A stretch of 64,000 nucleotides of DNA from NCBI RefSeq assembly GCF_016802725.1, contig NC_052667.1:2756501-2820500 (forward strand), given 5' to 3'. Position 1 is the first letter of the stretch; every line of letters starts with the position of its first letter. Positions 1 to 13,783 of the stretch are shown piece after piece. Origin of the DNA: Solenopsis invicta (taxonomy: Eukaryota; Arthropoda; Insecta; Hymenoptera; Formicidae). The notes below the pieces were generated by a model. That model saw nothing but the letters and a program-made list of their open reading frames with translations. It was not told the origin of the DNA and searched no databases. The position numbers and the translations under genes were made by a program.

Positions 1-2131
1 AAAATTGAAAAATGATTAAAAGGATAATTTTTGCATTATTTTTATAATAAGAAGTGAAATATTTGAGGAAATAGCAAGCCACCTTTGAGAGAATCTTTAT
101 CAAGACAATCACCACGGAGCATGCATAAGAAATCATAATTTTCAGTTATGAAAGTTCGAGAGATACATATTTGAAAGAGGTTGCACATACTGTAATTTTA
201 TACTTTTTATAAAGAAAAATAATGCAAAAGTTATTTTTTAAATTATTTCTTAGTAATTTTTTTTTATGTGTATATATGGACACAGAGATTATGCCATCAT
301 AAAACAGAATTCTATTTCTACTTTTATGTATTGCGTATTATGTGAAAAAACTATTTGAAGAATCAAAAATATGCACACACATATATAATATACACACGCA
401 TATCTACAGCGAATGAAACAGAATTCCGTCCTGAGAACTAGCGCGAATTATAGATTGTTTCGAGTGGATTCAAGATTTTATCGCATAATATTTTGCAATT
501 TGCATATAATTCCTAGTATTTTTAATTGCGTAACGTAAGATCTAGCGATCTATAAAACTGGCTTATCACTCCTGGACTCGTCATAGATAAATTTGCATGA
601 ATCAGTTGATTCATTCACCGTGTTTGACGCGCAAGTAGATAAATGCCGTAATTATTTTCATTTTTTTATGTTATTATCGGGATTATCGGTTATTGTGCAT
701 CTTTATTACAACAAAATTTTACAAAGAGTTAAAATACTTTTTACAAAAACTTTTCTTAGAATTCTTTATACATAATTATTTTTTAATAGAATTTTTCTGC
801 ATAAATTTCAGAATTTTTTGCAGAGATTAAGTCATTGTCGAATCGATCAGTAATTTCTGATCTATTTCAAAAGAACCATATTGATGTCATTTTGAACTTA
901 AAATTTTACATATAAAGGAATGTACGCAAAGTTACAATATATATTTACACCTTGTACGCATAATTGTCATGTGGATTGATGAGAAAAGAAAGCGTTTCTT
1001 GATGAAGTATGATCCAAGAATTCGCATAGTTAACAAGCTTTTACGCATTGGTGTTAATGTTTAGAAGTGAGATTTATCTAAATTATTATTATTATTATAT
1101 CATCATTATCCTCGTCATCACCATTATAATTTCGAGCTCTGGCAACGTTTGAAACATTAAAAAAAAAGAAAACCGTCGCGATTGTAGTTCAATGATAACT
1201 TTAATAATTTTTATATTTTAAAAATAGTTTTAATAATTTTCCTTTTTTTATTTAATTTTTAGAATGAGACGTTCTATTTGTCAGTTGAACAGTCATTATC
1301 TGATAACTCATGTACAGAGAGAATTTTCTCTTGGGATTTATCTTCAAAATTATAACAGTCGTGGACGTCGTAGAACGTTAGTATACTTTTAGTAAATTTC
1401 CATTGAATTATTCTCTAATAACAAATAATTTTTAAATTTTGCTAAAATTGTAAGAAAATTCTTCGAACTCCACACCTTGTCTCATTACTAAGAAGAGGGT
1501 AAATTCTAGAAGAAAATTCCCTCCATGTGGACAACGCGTCCGTCTCGTTCGCGATCGCGGGAACAAAATTGGTGAGGCATCTCGGATGGACCGAGAGGAA
1601 TCAATGCGACGTGTTGACCGGCATAGGATATCGAAGGACAGCGGCGATCCGCGCCTACCAAAATGGTAGGGGGGTACCAGCCGGAGATCCGGAGGATGGT
1701 ATAAGAGAAGAAGGGATACGAAACCAACGCCAGTTATATTGACTTTCTTTTAAGCGACACGCGCGTTACACACGTATATACTCTCCGCGGGAGGATACAC
1801 ATTAAGTAAGTACCATGCACTTGGTTTTTATTTGTTCGAGCGCGCGAGAATACGAGGCGAGTAAATCGCGTACTTGTCGCGCCGCTGTCACCGCGCGCCG
1901 GTTGCGGCTGCACGCAGTCATCTCGCGAGGGTACTCGAAGAAGAGCGCCCGAGTACCGAAACCGGTAAACGTTTCGACAAGCTCGACACCGGATGCTGCA
2001 GATATCGAATAAAACACTCACCTGGACGCACCTGCGCGCGTCAATTGTCCGCGAGTGAAGAGCAGAGATCTTCGCGGTGCAGCGAGGTCTGTCGAGATTG
2101 TATCGAATCGTGCTCCGAAATCTTCAACCAG

Positions 2132-2272
2132 TAGGTCTATTCTCTAACTTCATAACGACAATTCGGTATCGTTACAGCGTTGTTGCGCACATATTATACA
2201 TAGTAGAAAAGCTGCGCAACGACACGTAACGATAATCCCTAACTGTCATTAAGAGTTACAAAATACGTCTAC
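2132..2272. mobile_element. Palindromic MITE, stand-alone copy
   Basis: This element of about 140 bp folds on itself. An arm containing GTTGTTGCGCACATATTATA near 2,182-2,201 faces one containing GCTGCGCAACGACACGTAACG near 2,211-2,231. The outer ends are inverted too: TAGGTCTATTCTCTAAC at the left against GTTACAAAATACGTCTA at the right, with possible TA target duplications. The same family is found in UGT intron 1 of copies E, F and G, where a second element interrupts it. No coding capacity is seen. Superfamily is not certain. Confidence 0.65.
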
Positions 2273-2354
2273 TGCAGCGGGTGCACTTCTTCGACGTCTA
2301 TTTAATCAATTTGCGAGATTATTAACTATCGGTTTTACTTTTACAAGTGATAGC

Positions 2355-2381
2355 TAATAATAATAATAATAATAATAATAA
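2355..2381. repeat. (TAA)n microsatellite
   Basis: Nine uninterrupted TAA/ATA triplets are visible. Confidence 0.9.
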
Positions 2382-5300
2382 GGGATAGAAGGGATGATGT
2401 TATTTTATTAGCGCAGGAAGAATTTGATTGAAACTTAAATACAATTTTCTTGGGTAACCGAAAGCAGTTGCTTAACAAGTTTCAAGTCAAATTCAGCTTG
2501 TCGTTAGCAGAAATCTCATTTTAATCGTCGTATTTTGCCAAGTTAATTACACTTAGGAAAAAGGAAGTTGCTGACTTGAACAAATTTACTTCTATTTGAT
2601 TAAATTTCTTCAGTTAAAGTGTTTATGTATTTAAGTTGGCGAAAAGCCGTCCGTCCGCCGTCGGTATCGGGCCTGCTTGAAAAATTAATGTCGAAATGTA
2701 GGGCGTTAGAGATTTAAACGTTAAGTAAAGTCCGCTGCATCCTTTCTCCAACTGCCCGCGCGACGTTTTCGAAAGACGGAAGACGAGAGTTCTTTTCTCG
2801 AGATAAATTACAATTAAATACGGCCCACATCGCCGACGACTCTCCAATTAATCAATAATATTTTCTCGACCGCAACATGCAATAACAGTGTATGCTCTCG
2901 GCAGCGGGTAAAAAAAAAGAGTGCCGAGATTAATGCGTTTCATCAATAAAAATTAATGGCCGCTGTACGAGGGAGCGCGTATGTGAGCGGCGTGCCTAAA
3001 AATACCCCGGGAAAAAACGGGTTCCGCTCCTTCCGTGTGCACACGAAATCCGATGGGTATATCGAGGAAGAGAATCGCGATTCCCTTTTGGCCATTCTAA
3101 TTTTGGTCGATTGGTAAGAACAATTTTACGACCCTCAACTTCGAACGCGTCCGAGTCGCCGGAAGACGTTCTTTAACATTGAAGGCCGACTGAGGACGAT
3201 TACACGGGAAGAACAGTAGCTGATGTATCTAAGACATTAGCTATAGATACAGTTGTGAAATTAATTTTGACTCATCAAAATAATTGCGAAGGACGTTCAG
3301 GCAAGATTAGCGATGCTGCAAAAAGTTTCGACATTCCAGCAGCCAGTTTGATTATAAAATTACTATAAAATCATTTTAATGATTTTTGACAAAATTATTT
3401 TTAGATCTGCATCCAGCAAAATTTTTACACAAGTGAAAAATGTTTCTTTTGATCGAATCATTTTCTTTAATTTAAACAAATATTAGTTAGTTAAAATAAT
3501 TTCTTTTTAAATTTATTTAGGGAATGTTTTTTTAAATCAAGGAAATGATCTTATTTTAAAATTGTTATTTAATTTGAAGCTTATTATTATATTTATATAT
3601 TAATTGTTTAATTAATATAAATATAATAATTGTACAAATGGTTAATTAATGTAATTATCTTATTAAATAATTATATAGTTGTTTAATTAATATAAATTTA
3701 ATTTAATTTTTATTGAATTTGTAAAAGAGGCGCGCGTTGTTTCGTTCTAGTGTTAAAAAAAATATATCTATTTGGAAATCTCAAATTATTTTTTTCCAGT
3801 TTAGATACTTTGGTAAAACCCATTCTTTCCGTGTAGACGATCTGTCACAGGAATCGAGTGAGTCACGATAAATTTTCGCATTTTTCAAACCGCGTCACGA
3901 TTCATCTTCCCGTTGCTGTTTACAGCAGAGGAGATTGTCTAGTTGCCTTTTGTCTGTCTCTTTCGCAGCACGAATAACTTAACGTGGACGCAAAATATGC
4001 GTGCCAGATTTATGGGAGAGAACGTAAGAAAGAGAGTCTCGCGTCATCCGAGACCCATTTCAAGGGTCTGACCACCTTCCGCGCGCTTCCGTCCGTCAGA
4101 GAATTGTTTCAAAATGCTAATTTTACACGTGTAAAAATTCTAATACGTAAAACCTGGGGACGACTGTGCCTATCGTAGACCTTCCTCGTAATTTACAAAA
4201 GTATTTCGAGAAGAATACAGTCAAATGAGGCGAACCTGGGACAGCGACCAATAAGATGATCCTCTTTTGGAGCCTTGACTCTGCTCGGAACTTCGTCCCA
4301 CAGACTTGAATCATCCGTGTCGGGCTTTTTTTTGTACCGTATCATCATCTTCTCTTAATTGACCATTTTTTCCCTTTTCACTATGAGTTCGTAGACTGGC
4401 CGGAGTTGTAGACTGGATACGCAAGTGGGATTAGGTAATCTCGCTTGATGAGACCGATTCCGAAGTGTCCTCGCAAACGCGAATACATATACACGTCGTT
4501 CTCGTCGAAAAATCGTTCCGATACATCTGAAATATTCATGAGAATCATATACTTGGGAAAGCGCTATTTATGTGGCTCTACGTACGCTCTCAAAGGCTCG
4601 TCTTCTCTCTTCAAGAATTTGTAAAACACGCATACGACATTTCGTGAAATATGACTGAAATATCGGGACGGACGTCATGTATCTTCGGGCCCCGAATTCG
4701 TTCCAGTTTAATTGTATCTAAGAAAAGAAGAGGAAAGAAACGATAAGCTTCTATAAGAAAAAGAATCCGCACTTTATATCAAATTTTTTTCAAAACCTGA
4801 TTATAAATTTCTTTAGTTCAAATATTCGTATATTTAACTTAGAGGAAATTTAATCAAGTTGACAACTTCAAGAAAAATTTGGTCTAGTTGACAACTTTTT
4901 TTCTCAGTGCGCGATCATTTTTTGTTAGATCCGAGCAGTCACGAGCGGATGACATAAATGCAAACCAAATTAGGCAGATTTTGCATAGAGCGGACCGAGA
5001 TCGAGTCTGGCACGAAGATCGATTTGGATATTCGATTAAATCAGCCGCGATCTATCTGGTTTTCCAATGCCGCATTTATAATTCGGAATTGCCTCGAAGA
5101 CTTTCGCCGAGAGTAAGTTTCGGCGCCCTCGAATTCCACGAGGGGAATACACGCGTCTCTTCGCGGACGTAAAATCGTTTACCGAACATTCATGTACGGA
5201 TGAAAACGTGACGTCGCGTCACGACAGCTGTCGACTTTCGACCCGTTAAACGGTCGCAATAATGATTCACGAAATTACATCAGGTTTTCCCTCCCTCCCG

Positions 5301-6540
5301 CCTCACGTGTCAATTTTACGGGATAAAAAAAGGACACGCAGGTAAAAATAACCGGTAATCTCTCGGATAATCTCTCGGGATAAGATCGCAAAAAGAAGAA
5401 GAAAAAAAGAACAAGAGCCACACGACACGGCCTTGCGTAGGTAGTTAAGTTACAGCAGCGTGGAAGTAACCTCTGCAAAATTATGTGGCAACCGTAATTT
5501 GAACTTAATTAAATACCCTGCGAGAGCGCGCCGTGACGACGTAATTACGCGACTTAAAATCGTTCCGAAGTTTATTTTTAAGAGATCGCAGCTGCAAATG
5601 AAGAAAAGAAGTCTACGTTTCCTCGCCGAAGATTTCGTAACATTAATTCACATTTCTTACGGCATCGAACAGAAGATAATAATTCTCTACCTCGTATCGC
5701 GCTCTATCGTTGATTGTTTTCGCATAATTAGTGTTAATTCTTATGCAAAAATGCACTGTTTCGTGCCGAATATATCTACAACTCTTCTTTATTCATGTGA
5801 TATATTAAGCAGATAAACGAGATAAAATAATATAATTCAGGAGAACTGGTATACCAGAACAATCTCCTGTCTTTCGATTAGAAATGCAGATGATCTAAAT
5901 CAGAGTTACAATAGTTTTTCGCGTTCATGAAAATTTAATTGTCAACATGATTTTCTCAACCACGTGGGACAACCACGCCTATTCGTATCAAGATCTGCAG
6001 AACGCACGGAAAGATCACATAGCGGGAAGACGTTTATTTTTTTATATGCCGGCAACTATTTACTAATTCATGGATTGATAATATTAATTCAAATATGATG
6101 CAACGCGCATTTAATTTAATTCCTCGTTCTCGTAAATTCGACTGTTCGGGAATGCATAACAGTTATACGACGTGACATAATGATCGAGTCGTTTCATCGA
6201 GTATGTCACCGCTTTAGCCGCGGGACGGCATTCTCTTTTCACCAAAAAATTCAACCCGCAGCTTCTTCGCGGCTCGCCTTCCCGATCGAAGATCTACTGG
6301 CGCGGCGCGGCGCGCGCGTGGGCGCCCCGTTATGGCAACGCGAAATAATCGATTGCGTATTGTACATACATATCATAAAACTCTTCGCATTCCTCAGCGC
6401 GAACGTGTCGCGGCTGCTGTGATGCACGCTCTTCTTCCACGTATATACGGGGAAAGGCCACGGTTCGCGAGTTACGTATTTGGCTGTTTATGCTTTTAAC
6501 GTTTTGCAATCCGAACGGGCGTTCCGGAAGTCACCTGAAA

Positions 6541-6570
6541 GGAGCGGGGAAGGGGGGGGGGAGGGAGGAC
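6541..6570. repeat. G-rich tract
   Basis: A purine stretch with runs of four, ten, three and two G separated by single or double A. It could form a G-quadruplex on the plus strand. It may equally be simple low-complexity DNA. Confidence 0.5.
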
Positions 6571-7194
6571 GAAAAGTCAAAATGTCGAGGTTGAGCGATC
6601 GGAGGATGCTCGAATGACGGGAACTCGACCTCGCTCGTCTCTCCACGCATTAATATCTCCGGTGTCGTTGCTCGACGCCGCGCACCGCGCCGCGCCGCGC
6701 CGGTGGCAATGGCTTCTGAAGGCCGTCGTAATTTCCTCTGATAGGCGCCCTGAGGATAATTAATGGTGTGTTGTTCGTCGTAAGAAACAGATACGTAAAC
6801 AAATCTGTGTAAATCTCTCACAAAAAGAACGGGGGTGGGAGGAGGTGAGAGGGAGTCCGTGAAGCCCCACGTTTTGGTCCCCACGTTGCCTTCTCTTTTT
6901 CGCGCAATGCGCACAATTAATCAGCTATTACCATGCGCGTTTTGCAATTAGTGAAATCAATTTCAAGGCGTTATTCTTGTGTCAGCTACCATACGAATTT
7001 TTTTTCTGCTCTCGAGCCCGAACAAGCGTTTTTTTATAGATGCAATTAGCCGCGCTTATATATTCGTATATAGACATGTATATTCAGAAAAGATTCAATA
7101 AGCACAAGTATAATTAGTTTCTTTTAACAATTTTAATGCAGTTTGTATGTATTCCATTTTATTTTTCGAGCCGCGACCATTCAATTCCATTTTA

Positions 7195-8305
7195 ACTTGC
7201 TCGTCGATGCTGTACGAATCGTTGTATATCCGGATTAATAAAACTGGGATTCCGTCAAAACAGCAGAAGATATTTTTTTAAAAACAGTTTAGTTAGCTAT
7301 AGCTAACGATTATAGATTCGATAGATCTATAGCTCGTTAGCTAAAGCACTAAAGTGTGTGTTACATTATAAACTAAATTTACATTTTTATAGCAGTTGTA
7401 AGGAAATACAGTATGTTTCAACTAGTGTCATAATTAAATACTTAGTTTTATCTTATTTACGGATATCGAATGAATCAGACATCCGGATTAATAAAACTAC
7501 CAGAGGAAGAGATTTTAAGTCCCGATAGATGCGTTACTCGGTAAATCTATAATTTTTATTGCGCTATAAACTGAATTATTAGATGCAATCTACATTTTTT
7601 CTCAAGAAGTTTATCTTTTCGTAAATTTGTGAAAGTGGTACGGAAATACAGTGTCCTAACCGGTAACACCTTTAACAAAGTATTAAATACTTATTCTTAT
7701 CTTATTCGACTCCGTGCGAATCGCATATCCGAATTAATAAAACTGTGATTTAACTGGAACAGAAGGAAAAGGCATAATAATTTTATTATTTAGTCACTTG
7801 GTAAATCTATAATTTTTATTATACTGTAAACTGTGAATTATTACATACGATTTACACTTTTTTTTTCTCAAAAATTAAGCTTGTCTTTTTGCAAATTTTC
7901 ATAACAATGGCGAAGAAGCAGAGTAGGTTTTAATTAACATTATCATTAAGAAAATGTTAAATATACTTATCCTTATCTCATTCATCGATGCCTTATGAAT
8001 CGATGTACATCCGGATTAATAAAATCACATTTAATTCTTCAGAACAGAAGAGATTAAAAAAAAAAACTACGATTCAACTCTCCAGAACAGAAAAGAGCAT
8101 TTTAACACTTTTATTAGCTGGATTTACTCTCGACAGGCCTACAATTTTCCTTACACTGCAAAACTGAATCTTACGTGACGTGCAATTTAAATGTTTTCTC
8201 ACGGAGCTTGTCTTTTCACAAATTTTTATAGCAGTGGTAAGGAAGTACAATGTGTCCTAACCGACAGCGTCATTAACGAAATATTAAATACCGCAAGTCT
8301 CCCAT
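7195..8305 (+). repeat. Diverged tandem repeat, unit about 250 bp
   Basis: The anchor ATCCGGATTAATAAAA recurs at about 7,228, 7,481, 7,727 (ATCCGAATTAATAAAA) and 8,009, giving spacings of about 253, 246 and 282 bp. Each unit then has an A/G-rich CAGAAGAGAT-type stretch, TAAATCTATAATTTTTATT, an AAACTGAATTATTA-like stretch, CTTGTCTTTT followed by CAAATTTTTATA, GGTAAGGAAATACAGT and a TATTAAATACTTA tail. A final partial unit ends near 8,300. The units are clearly related but diverged, so the array is old. No open frame is kept between units. Confidence 0.75.
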
Positions 8306-9795
8306 GAGTTGCCAAGCGGCATCCGTGGCCTGAAAGGGGTCAATGGCGACTTGATATTTCGTTAGTAAATATAATTACCGATTTCTCTTGCAAGACGAAA
8401 ACATCCTCGTATAATATTCGCGCGGACATTTTACGACTCGCGAGTCGTTCTCTGCTCTCGAATCTACGCATTACCTTTGCCCGCTGGTCCCCCATCTCGC
8501 TTATGATGGCGCAATCGCGCGTCTCAAGATTATGAATAGAGTCCATGTCACGCAGAAGGTTAAATGCGTGAAAATACGAGTTATGGCGAAAACCGACCGA
8601 GGATATATTCAAATATTCATATTCAAATGTCACCGATGGCGAGTCTAAGGTCGGATTGATTACAGTTTTTTTCAAGCAGATTCGACCGAGACGAAAGGAA
8701 AGGACGTATCTGGAAACACAACGATTTTCTCCCTATTTTATTTAGAGGAGAGCTGAAAAAGGCTGCGAAGAGATATAATAATTAAATCGATCTATTATCG
8801 CGATCTAGAGCGGGATCTCGAGTTACATCATCATCCTCGCGCGCGAAAGGAGACATTGGTAACGCGTGAAAGTGTCGGGTAAAAATGAGACTGGCCGGTT
8901 TCTTTGACTGCTCGGTTTATTCTACTTGCTAACGGAGCAGTAGCGGCGCGGTCATTTAAAATCGGCGGACTTTACACATGCGGATCCGAGAACGGCCCGA
9001 TATCCGCCTGACTCTGCTCTCTCGCACGGTTAGTTAAAAAAAGATGTGACGCTCGTTCCAGCTGGTGTCCATTTCTACAGATGTAGATTGACTTTGATCG
9101 CGGTTTGACTTATTCTTTATCTTTTTCTATCTGTAGTATCCATTTCTATTAACTTCAATCCCGGTTTAACTTACTTTTCGTCTGAATCGGTCATTCGAAA
9201 AACGTAATTCGATTTTTTTTGAATTTGAGTTATTAAGCTTTTGCTAAGCCCAAAGAATTCAGAATTGGGTAAAGCAGATACATAATTTTTTTTTTTCAAA
9301 ATCTCAATTTCAACAAAACTTGACCCGTGTTGTTTTTCAAATGATCGATTCAGATAAAAAGTAAATTAAATTAGGATCAAAGTTAATCTACAATGATAGA
9401 AATAAACATAAAGGACACGTATTGTCGGTACATCAAACCGTCGTTACAGCAACAGTCGATCAGGAGTTAAGCTCGACCTCGCAAAGTCAAACGCAATTAT
9501 CGAAGCAGTTTCGTTGCCGTTACATCTGTCAGCGAGTTCGACGGTCCTAAGTGGAATTAAGCGGTAAGGCAGGCTTTCGTAGGGTGTCCCAAAAGAGACG
9601 CGCGAAAGTAACGCGACGTCCGTCGCGCCGCCGAAAGAATCCGGACCTTTGAACTCCCCGAATCTTGTTTATGTAATCCTGGCAAGCCCCGGCGCCGAGG
9701 CATCATCCAGTGTCGCGGATGCGTTCGATATTTCGTAAGGCCGGTGTATATTCCCGGGGATCGCGCTGATGCCATGCGGAGATATAATTGAGCTG

Positions 9796-9804
9796 GAGAG
9801 AGAG

Positions 9805-9844
<40 letters not shown>
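9796..9844. repeat. (GA)n microsatellite
   Basis: About 24 GA dinucleotides with one CA interruption. Such tracts can bind GAGA-type factors in insects, but nothing here shows that. Confidence 0.9.
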
Positions 9845-9847
<3 letters not shown>

Positions 9848-10496
9848 TGCGGACGCGGACATGTGCGGGAAGGGACGACCATCCTTGATTGCTTTCTCGT
9901 TTTACGTTTCGCGGGTGGATCGGGCCTGACGGGAGATTGGCCCGCCGTCGAATCGTGGAATGCAAATAACCGGCGAAAGTTAACTTAATTATGAGGTCGA
10001 TCGGTTTATCGAGTGAAAAGCTAGAGGCGACGACGACTCGATTAAGGCACGCCCACCCTCTTGCCTTAATTCTTTTTTTTTCTTTTTTTTTTGAGTTACA
10101 CCAGATTGACACGTTCCTCTTCTAGAAGATATATAGAATCGACAACTTTATTCATGAATTGCAAGACTGAGTCACATAATTAACCAAAATGGTTGCAATT
10201 TTATCAATAAATTTACATGCGTCTATCGAAACATTTTTGTCGTTCTCGATGAAGTCTTCAATTATTGTGGCAAGCCATGAAATTATTGCGTAATATTTTC
10301 GTAGCAGTCTTATATAAATTTTTTATTTAATTTAATAACATATTAATATACGTAGTTAACGTTAAGATTAATTATAAAATCATTTGCATAATTTCTTCTT
10401 TTATTTCGTCTTCTCCTACAACACCAATGACATATAGAGTAGGAGCAATGACAACGTAGGAATAATTAAACAAAAATTAAATACATAGTTGAAAAA

Positions 10497-10930
10497 TTTG
10501 TGTTAAATTTAAAATTTATTTCATGTCCCGAGCGATCCATTTAAATTTTTATGTTAATTTAACACAAGATTAATATGTTAAAAAATAACATATATAAAAA
10601 ATTAATTTAAAACATGTAACTCTTCAATAAAATTTGGAAATAAAATGTAGAAACAGTTCTTCAATAAAATTAACACTTATAATGTGTTGATATGTACATT
10701 TTATTCATTTATCTTAGACTTTATGTTTTAAAACTATATTATTTTTACGTTATTTGTTCATTCATTCATAGATTGTGTTACTTTAACGCTAAGAAATGTT
10801 AAATATTGATTTAACGCAAGATGTTTAAACAACATAATGTTAAATTAACACTTGGATATTAAAAATTTAACGCAACAATTTTAACGAGGACCGGTTTTAA
10901 CATAATACATACAAAATGTTCTCTACTGTG
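10497..10930 (+). repeat. GTTAA-rich interspersed repeat, copy 1
   Basis: It begins TGTTAAATTTAAAATTTATT and contains TTAATATGTTAAAAAATAAC and CATTTTATTCATTTATCTTA. The same landmarks in the same order appear in reverse complement at 11.57-11.92 kb and again inside intron 3 of the protease homologue at 19.19-19.51 kb. The terminal block TGTTAAATTTAACACAAA resembles a palindromic end, so a MITE-like element is likely. No coding capacity is seen. Confidence 0.6.
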
Positions 10931-11564
10931 TACAATTCGGTATTACGAATTTCACAGTGTTGGACTTTGTGATTTTCGACAGTGAATAATTCCATAAACG
11001 TTAGGATTCCGATGTTGAAACACGGTTCTTATTTGTTCTCCTCCTCTCCTTCCCTTCAGCATCCACGAGAGGAGGAGCATCTTTTATACGATCGTCCGCA
11101 ACGGGATGCGCGGGAACAATAATCTCGATCCTGATAATCGCCGACACGGCAGGCAAAGACGGATTTCATAATTCACGCGCGGATGACATCAGAGAGACGC
11201 TTTATTATTTAGCGACCTTGCTCCTTTCCAGCGGGCTCCGAAACGGCCGCGCGGCTCCCACAAGCGGGCGCTCGGCCGAGGAACTTTCCCAAAAGTAAAA
11301 TGCATACCGGGCGAGAGTAATAGGAGGTCAAATTCTCCGGCGTGAGAGGAGAACGTCCGAGTTTCCGGGAAGTGACGACCGCCCGACTTTTAATTTCTCT
11401 CCCGCGGGTTCCGCGACGTCGTCTTTCGATCATTATCACCGCGTTCGCTCTCATTGGTGGAGGAATTGCAAATTTTACGTTTAGGTATGTTGAAATTTTT
11501 TTAGGTCGAATTTTTGAAATACCCGAGGATTAAGCTATTTAACTGGAATTTTAACTGAGCATAA

Positions 11565-11915
11565 TACAATTGCGTTATTTGAATAATGTGCGTGTTAAAA
11601 TGATATTAGCATATTTTAATATTAAACAACACAATTTATTAGTGGGATATCGCATAAAAATAATGGAGTTTTGGAAATTCTAAGATAAATGAATATCTAT
11701 GAAAATATGTTATAAATAACTTATTAACTTTATTGAAAAAACCATACTTTTAATTTATTTTTAAATTGTGTCAAAATGTTACATTTTTATGTTTATTTTT
11801 TTAATATAATATTTGTGTTATTTTTTAACATATTTATCATTACATTAATACGAAAATTTGAACGAATTATTTGAGACATGTAGTATTATGTTAAATTTAA
11901 CACAAAATTTCTCTA
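11565..11915 (-). repeat. GTTAA-rich interspersed repeat, copy 2 (inverted)
   Basis: Read on the minus strand it begins TTTTGTGTTAAATTTAACAT and continues with AATATGTTAAAAAATAACAC, AAAATGTAACATTTTGACAC and CATTTATCTTAGAATTTCC. These match copy 1 in order. The two copies stand head-to-head about 630 bp apart and could form a large inverted repeat. Confidence 0.6.
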
Positions 11916-13398
11916 TTATATATCTTGGCGTCGTTCAACGCTGAAAAGGTATCAAGATTAAAAAAATTAATTTTATTAAAAAAAAATTATAAAAAAGAAT
12001 TATTTTAAAACGATCATAGAAACGATTATAATAAAATTATGATTTTACGCAAAAAAATTATGAATCTACAATCGATTAAAATTAAGTCGAGGATTAAAGC
12101 CTGTTTTTTTTTTCAACCTTGGCTTTTTTTTATCTCGACATAAAAATGCCGATTTTATAATATCTTAAACAAGGAGAATTATGACGGTTGCGCCACTGGC
12201 GCAGTACGATCGCCTGAATGAGAACATAAAGAACTGCATCGATCGTTTAAACATTCCTGTAAAAAAATGAAAAAAAAAGAGAAAACTGGAAGAACAATAA
12301 GAAGACGGTATTTTATCTGTTTTTATGTGCTTCGCATAATTTTCAATTGCTCGTATCGTCTCATCTCTTGTTTGTCGCCGGATTTCATCTGCGGGAGAGA
12401 CCGCGATATGAGATTGACGGACAACGCCGTTACCGAACGGCTATCGCGCTTATCAGACAAGCGTTTTGGAAAGTTAGATCGATGAGTGCCGCGGGATCAT
12501 TTTTTTCCGTTTCTTTTTTTTGCGAGGTCGCACCCACGGCCTGAAATTCGGATGACCCAGAAAAACATCATGCGTCCAGCACGCATAGTACCATAGACGA
12601 GTGTGACCGAACGATTACTTTTTCTCACCGTTCCGAAATATTGCGCTCTGAGGCAAAAAAATATGACGCAATGAGGGGGCAGACTATAGCTTCATTAGAC
12701 GCTCATTTATTAGTCGCTACGAGAAAAGGAGAGGCGTCCCTTTATTCGAATTTGATTGATGAGGCGCTAGGCGGTCAAAATATCAGGCGCATCACGCTGA
12801 CATTTCACTCGATAGATCAAACCGCTTGACACAAGAAAGCTCTTAAATATCGTATTTTCGAAGTTACCTTATCGTCGAGAGAGCTTCTACCTGGCGAGAC
12901 TCGATTATAAATGCCATTAAGAACGTATTAATCTTTTTGGATTTTCCAGAATATAAATGTAGATACTCAGAAAAAGAACTATAAATATCACAATAAAAAT
13001 TGGGAAAATTTTGGAGATTAATGAACCTAGAAGTAGTTTCGGTTTAATTTTGGCTATTGAAAAATCTTTATTAATATGCCAAACATTGATTGTGACAAAT
13101 TATAAGTATGTAAAATCTAATTGGGAAACTGGGACAAACAACATAAAAATATAGATTTAAAACGTAAATTCTAAGTAAATGAATAAAATATTTCTGTTAA
13201 TTGAACATATTATAAATAGAAAGAAATTTCTACACGAAGTAATTATTTTAATATAAAATAAATTCATCTTTTTATCACACATGCTTATTTGAACATATGT
13301 GCTTTATATTTTTACTACTCTACAGAATAAGCCTCGCTTTTTTTGAAATAACGCCACGTGTAATCACAAAAAATATATTACATATACATACATGTGTA

Positions 13399-13419
13399 TG
13401 TGTGTGTGTGTGTGTGTAT
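13399..13419. repeat. (TG)n microsatellite
   Basis: About ten TG dinucleotides, flanked by TATA-rich DNA. Confidence 0.85.
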
Positions 13420-13689
13420 ATATATTGATACCGAATCGACATTCGGTGTGTTAATTATGTGGCCGTTTTAATTATGTATAGCGAGATGCCGGTATCGGTG
13501 AAAGTACTTATTGATTGACAAATCGAAAGTAAGTTTCTACTTGGCAGCTATTTGGCGATTGGCGTTATTAATGAGGACGTGAATATTTAAGTATTTACGC
13601 TGTATGCATATTACACCCACATTACAAAAACGCTCGATGAAATGCTTCAAAATCAGCGGATTATTTATGCGCTTTCGCGTCGCAATAGA

Positions 13690-13783
13690 CGGAGAGAGAG
13701 AAAGAGAAAGGAAAAGAGAGCGAAAGTGAGAAAGAATGAGAGAGGGAGAGGGAAGAAAAAGAAAGAAAAAGGAAGAAGAATTT
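13690..13783. repeat. Polypurine tract
   Basis: About 95 bp of almost pure A/G on the plus strand (GAGAGAGAAAG-type motifs). An open frame through it codes only for Lys/Arg/Glu low-complexity sequence and is not regarded as a gene. Confidence 0.7.

Noticed and set aside
1527..2134. Overlapping open frames on both strands in CpG-rich DNA
   Set aside because: Short, no domain, open on both strands at once, and no coherent splice sites. Base composition explains them.
11209..11533. Open frames of 81 and 63 codons on opposite strands
   Set aside because: They overlap head-on in GC-rich DNA and neither has a recognisable motif or splice context.
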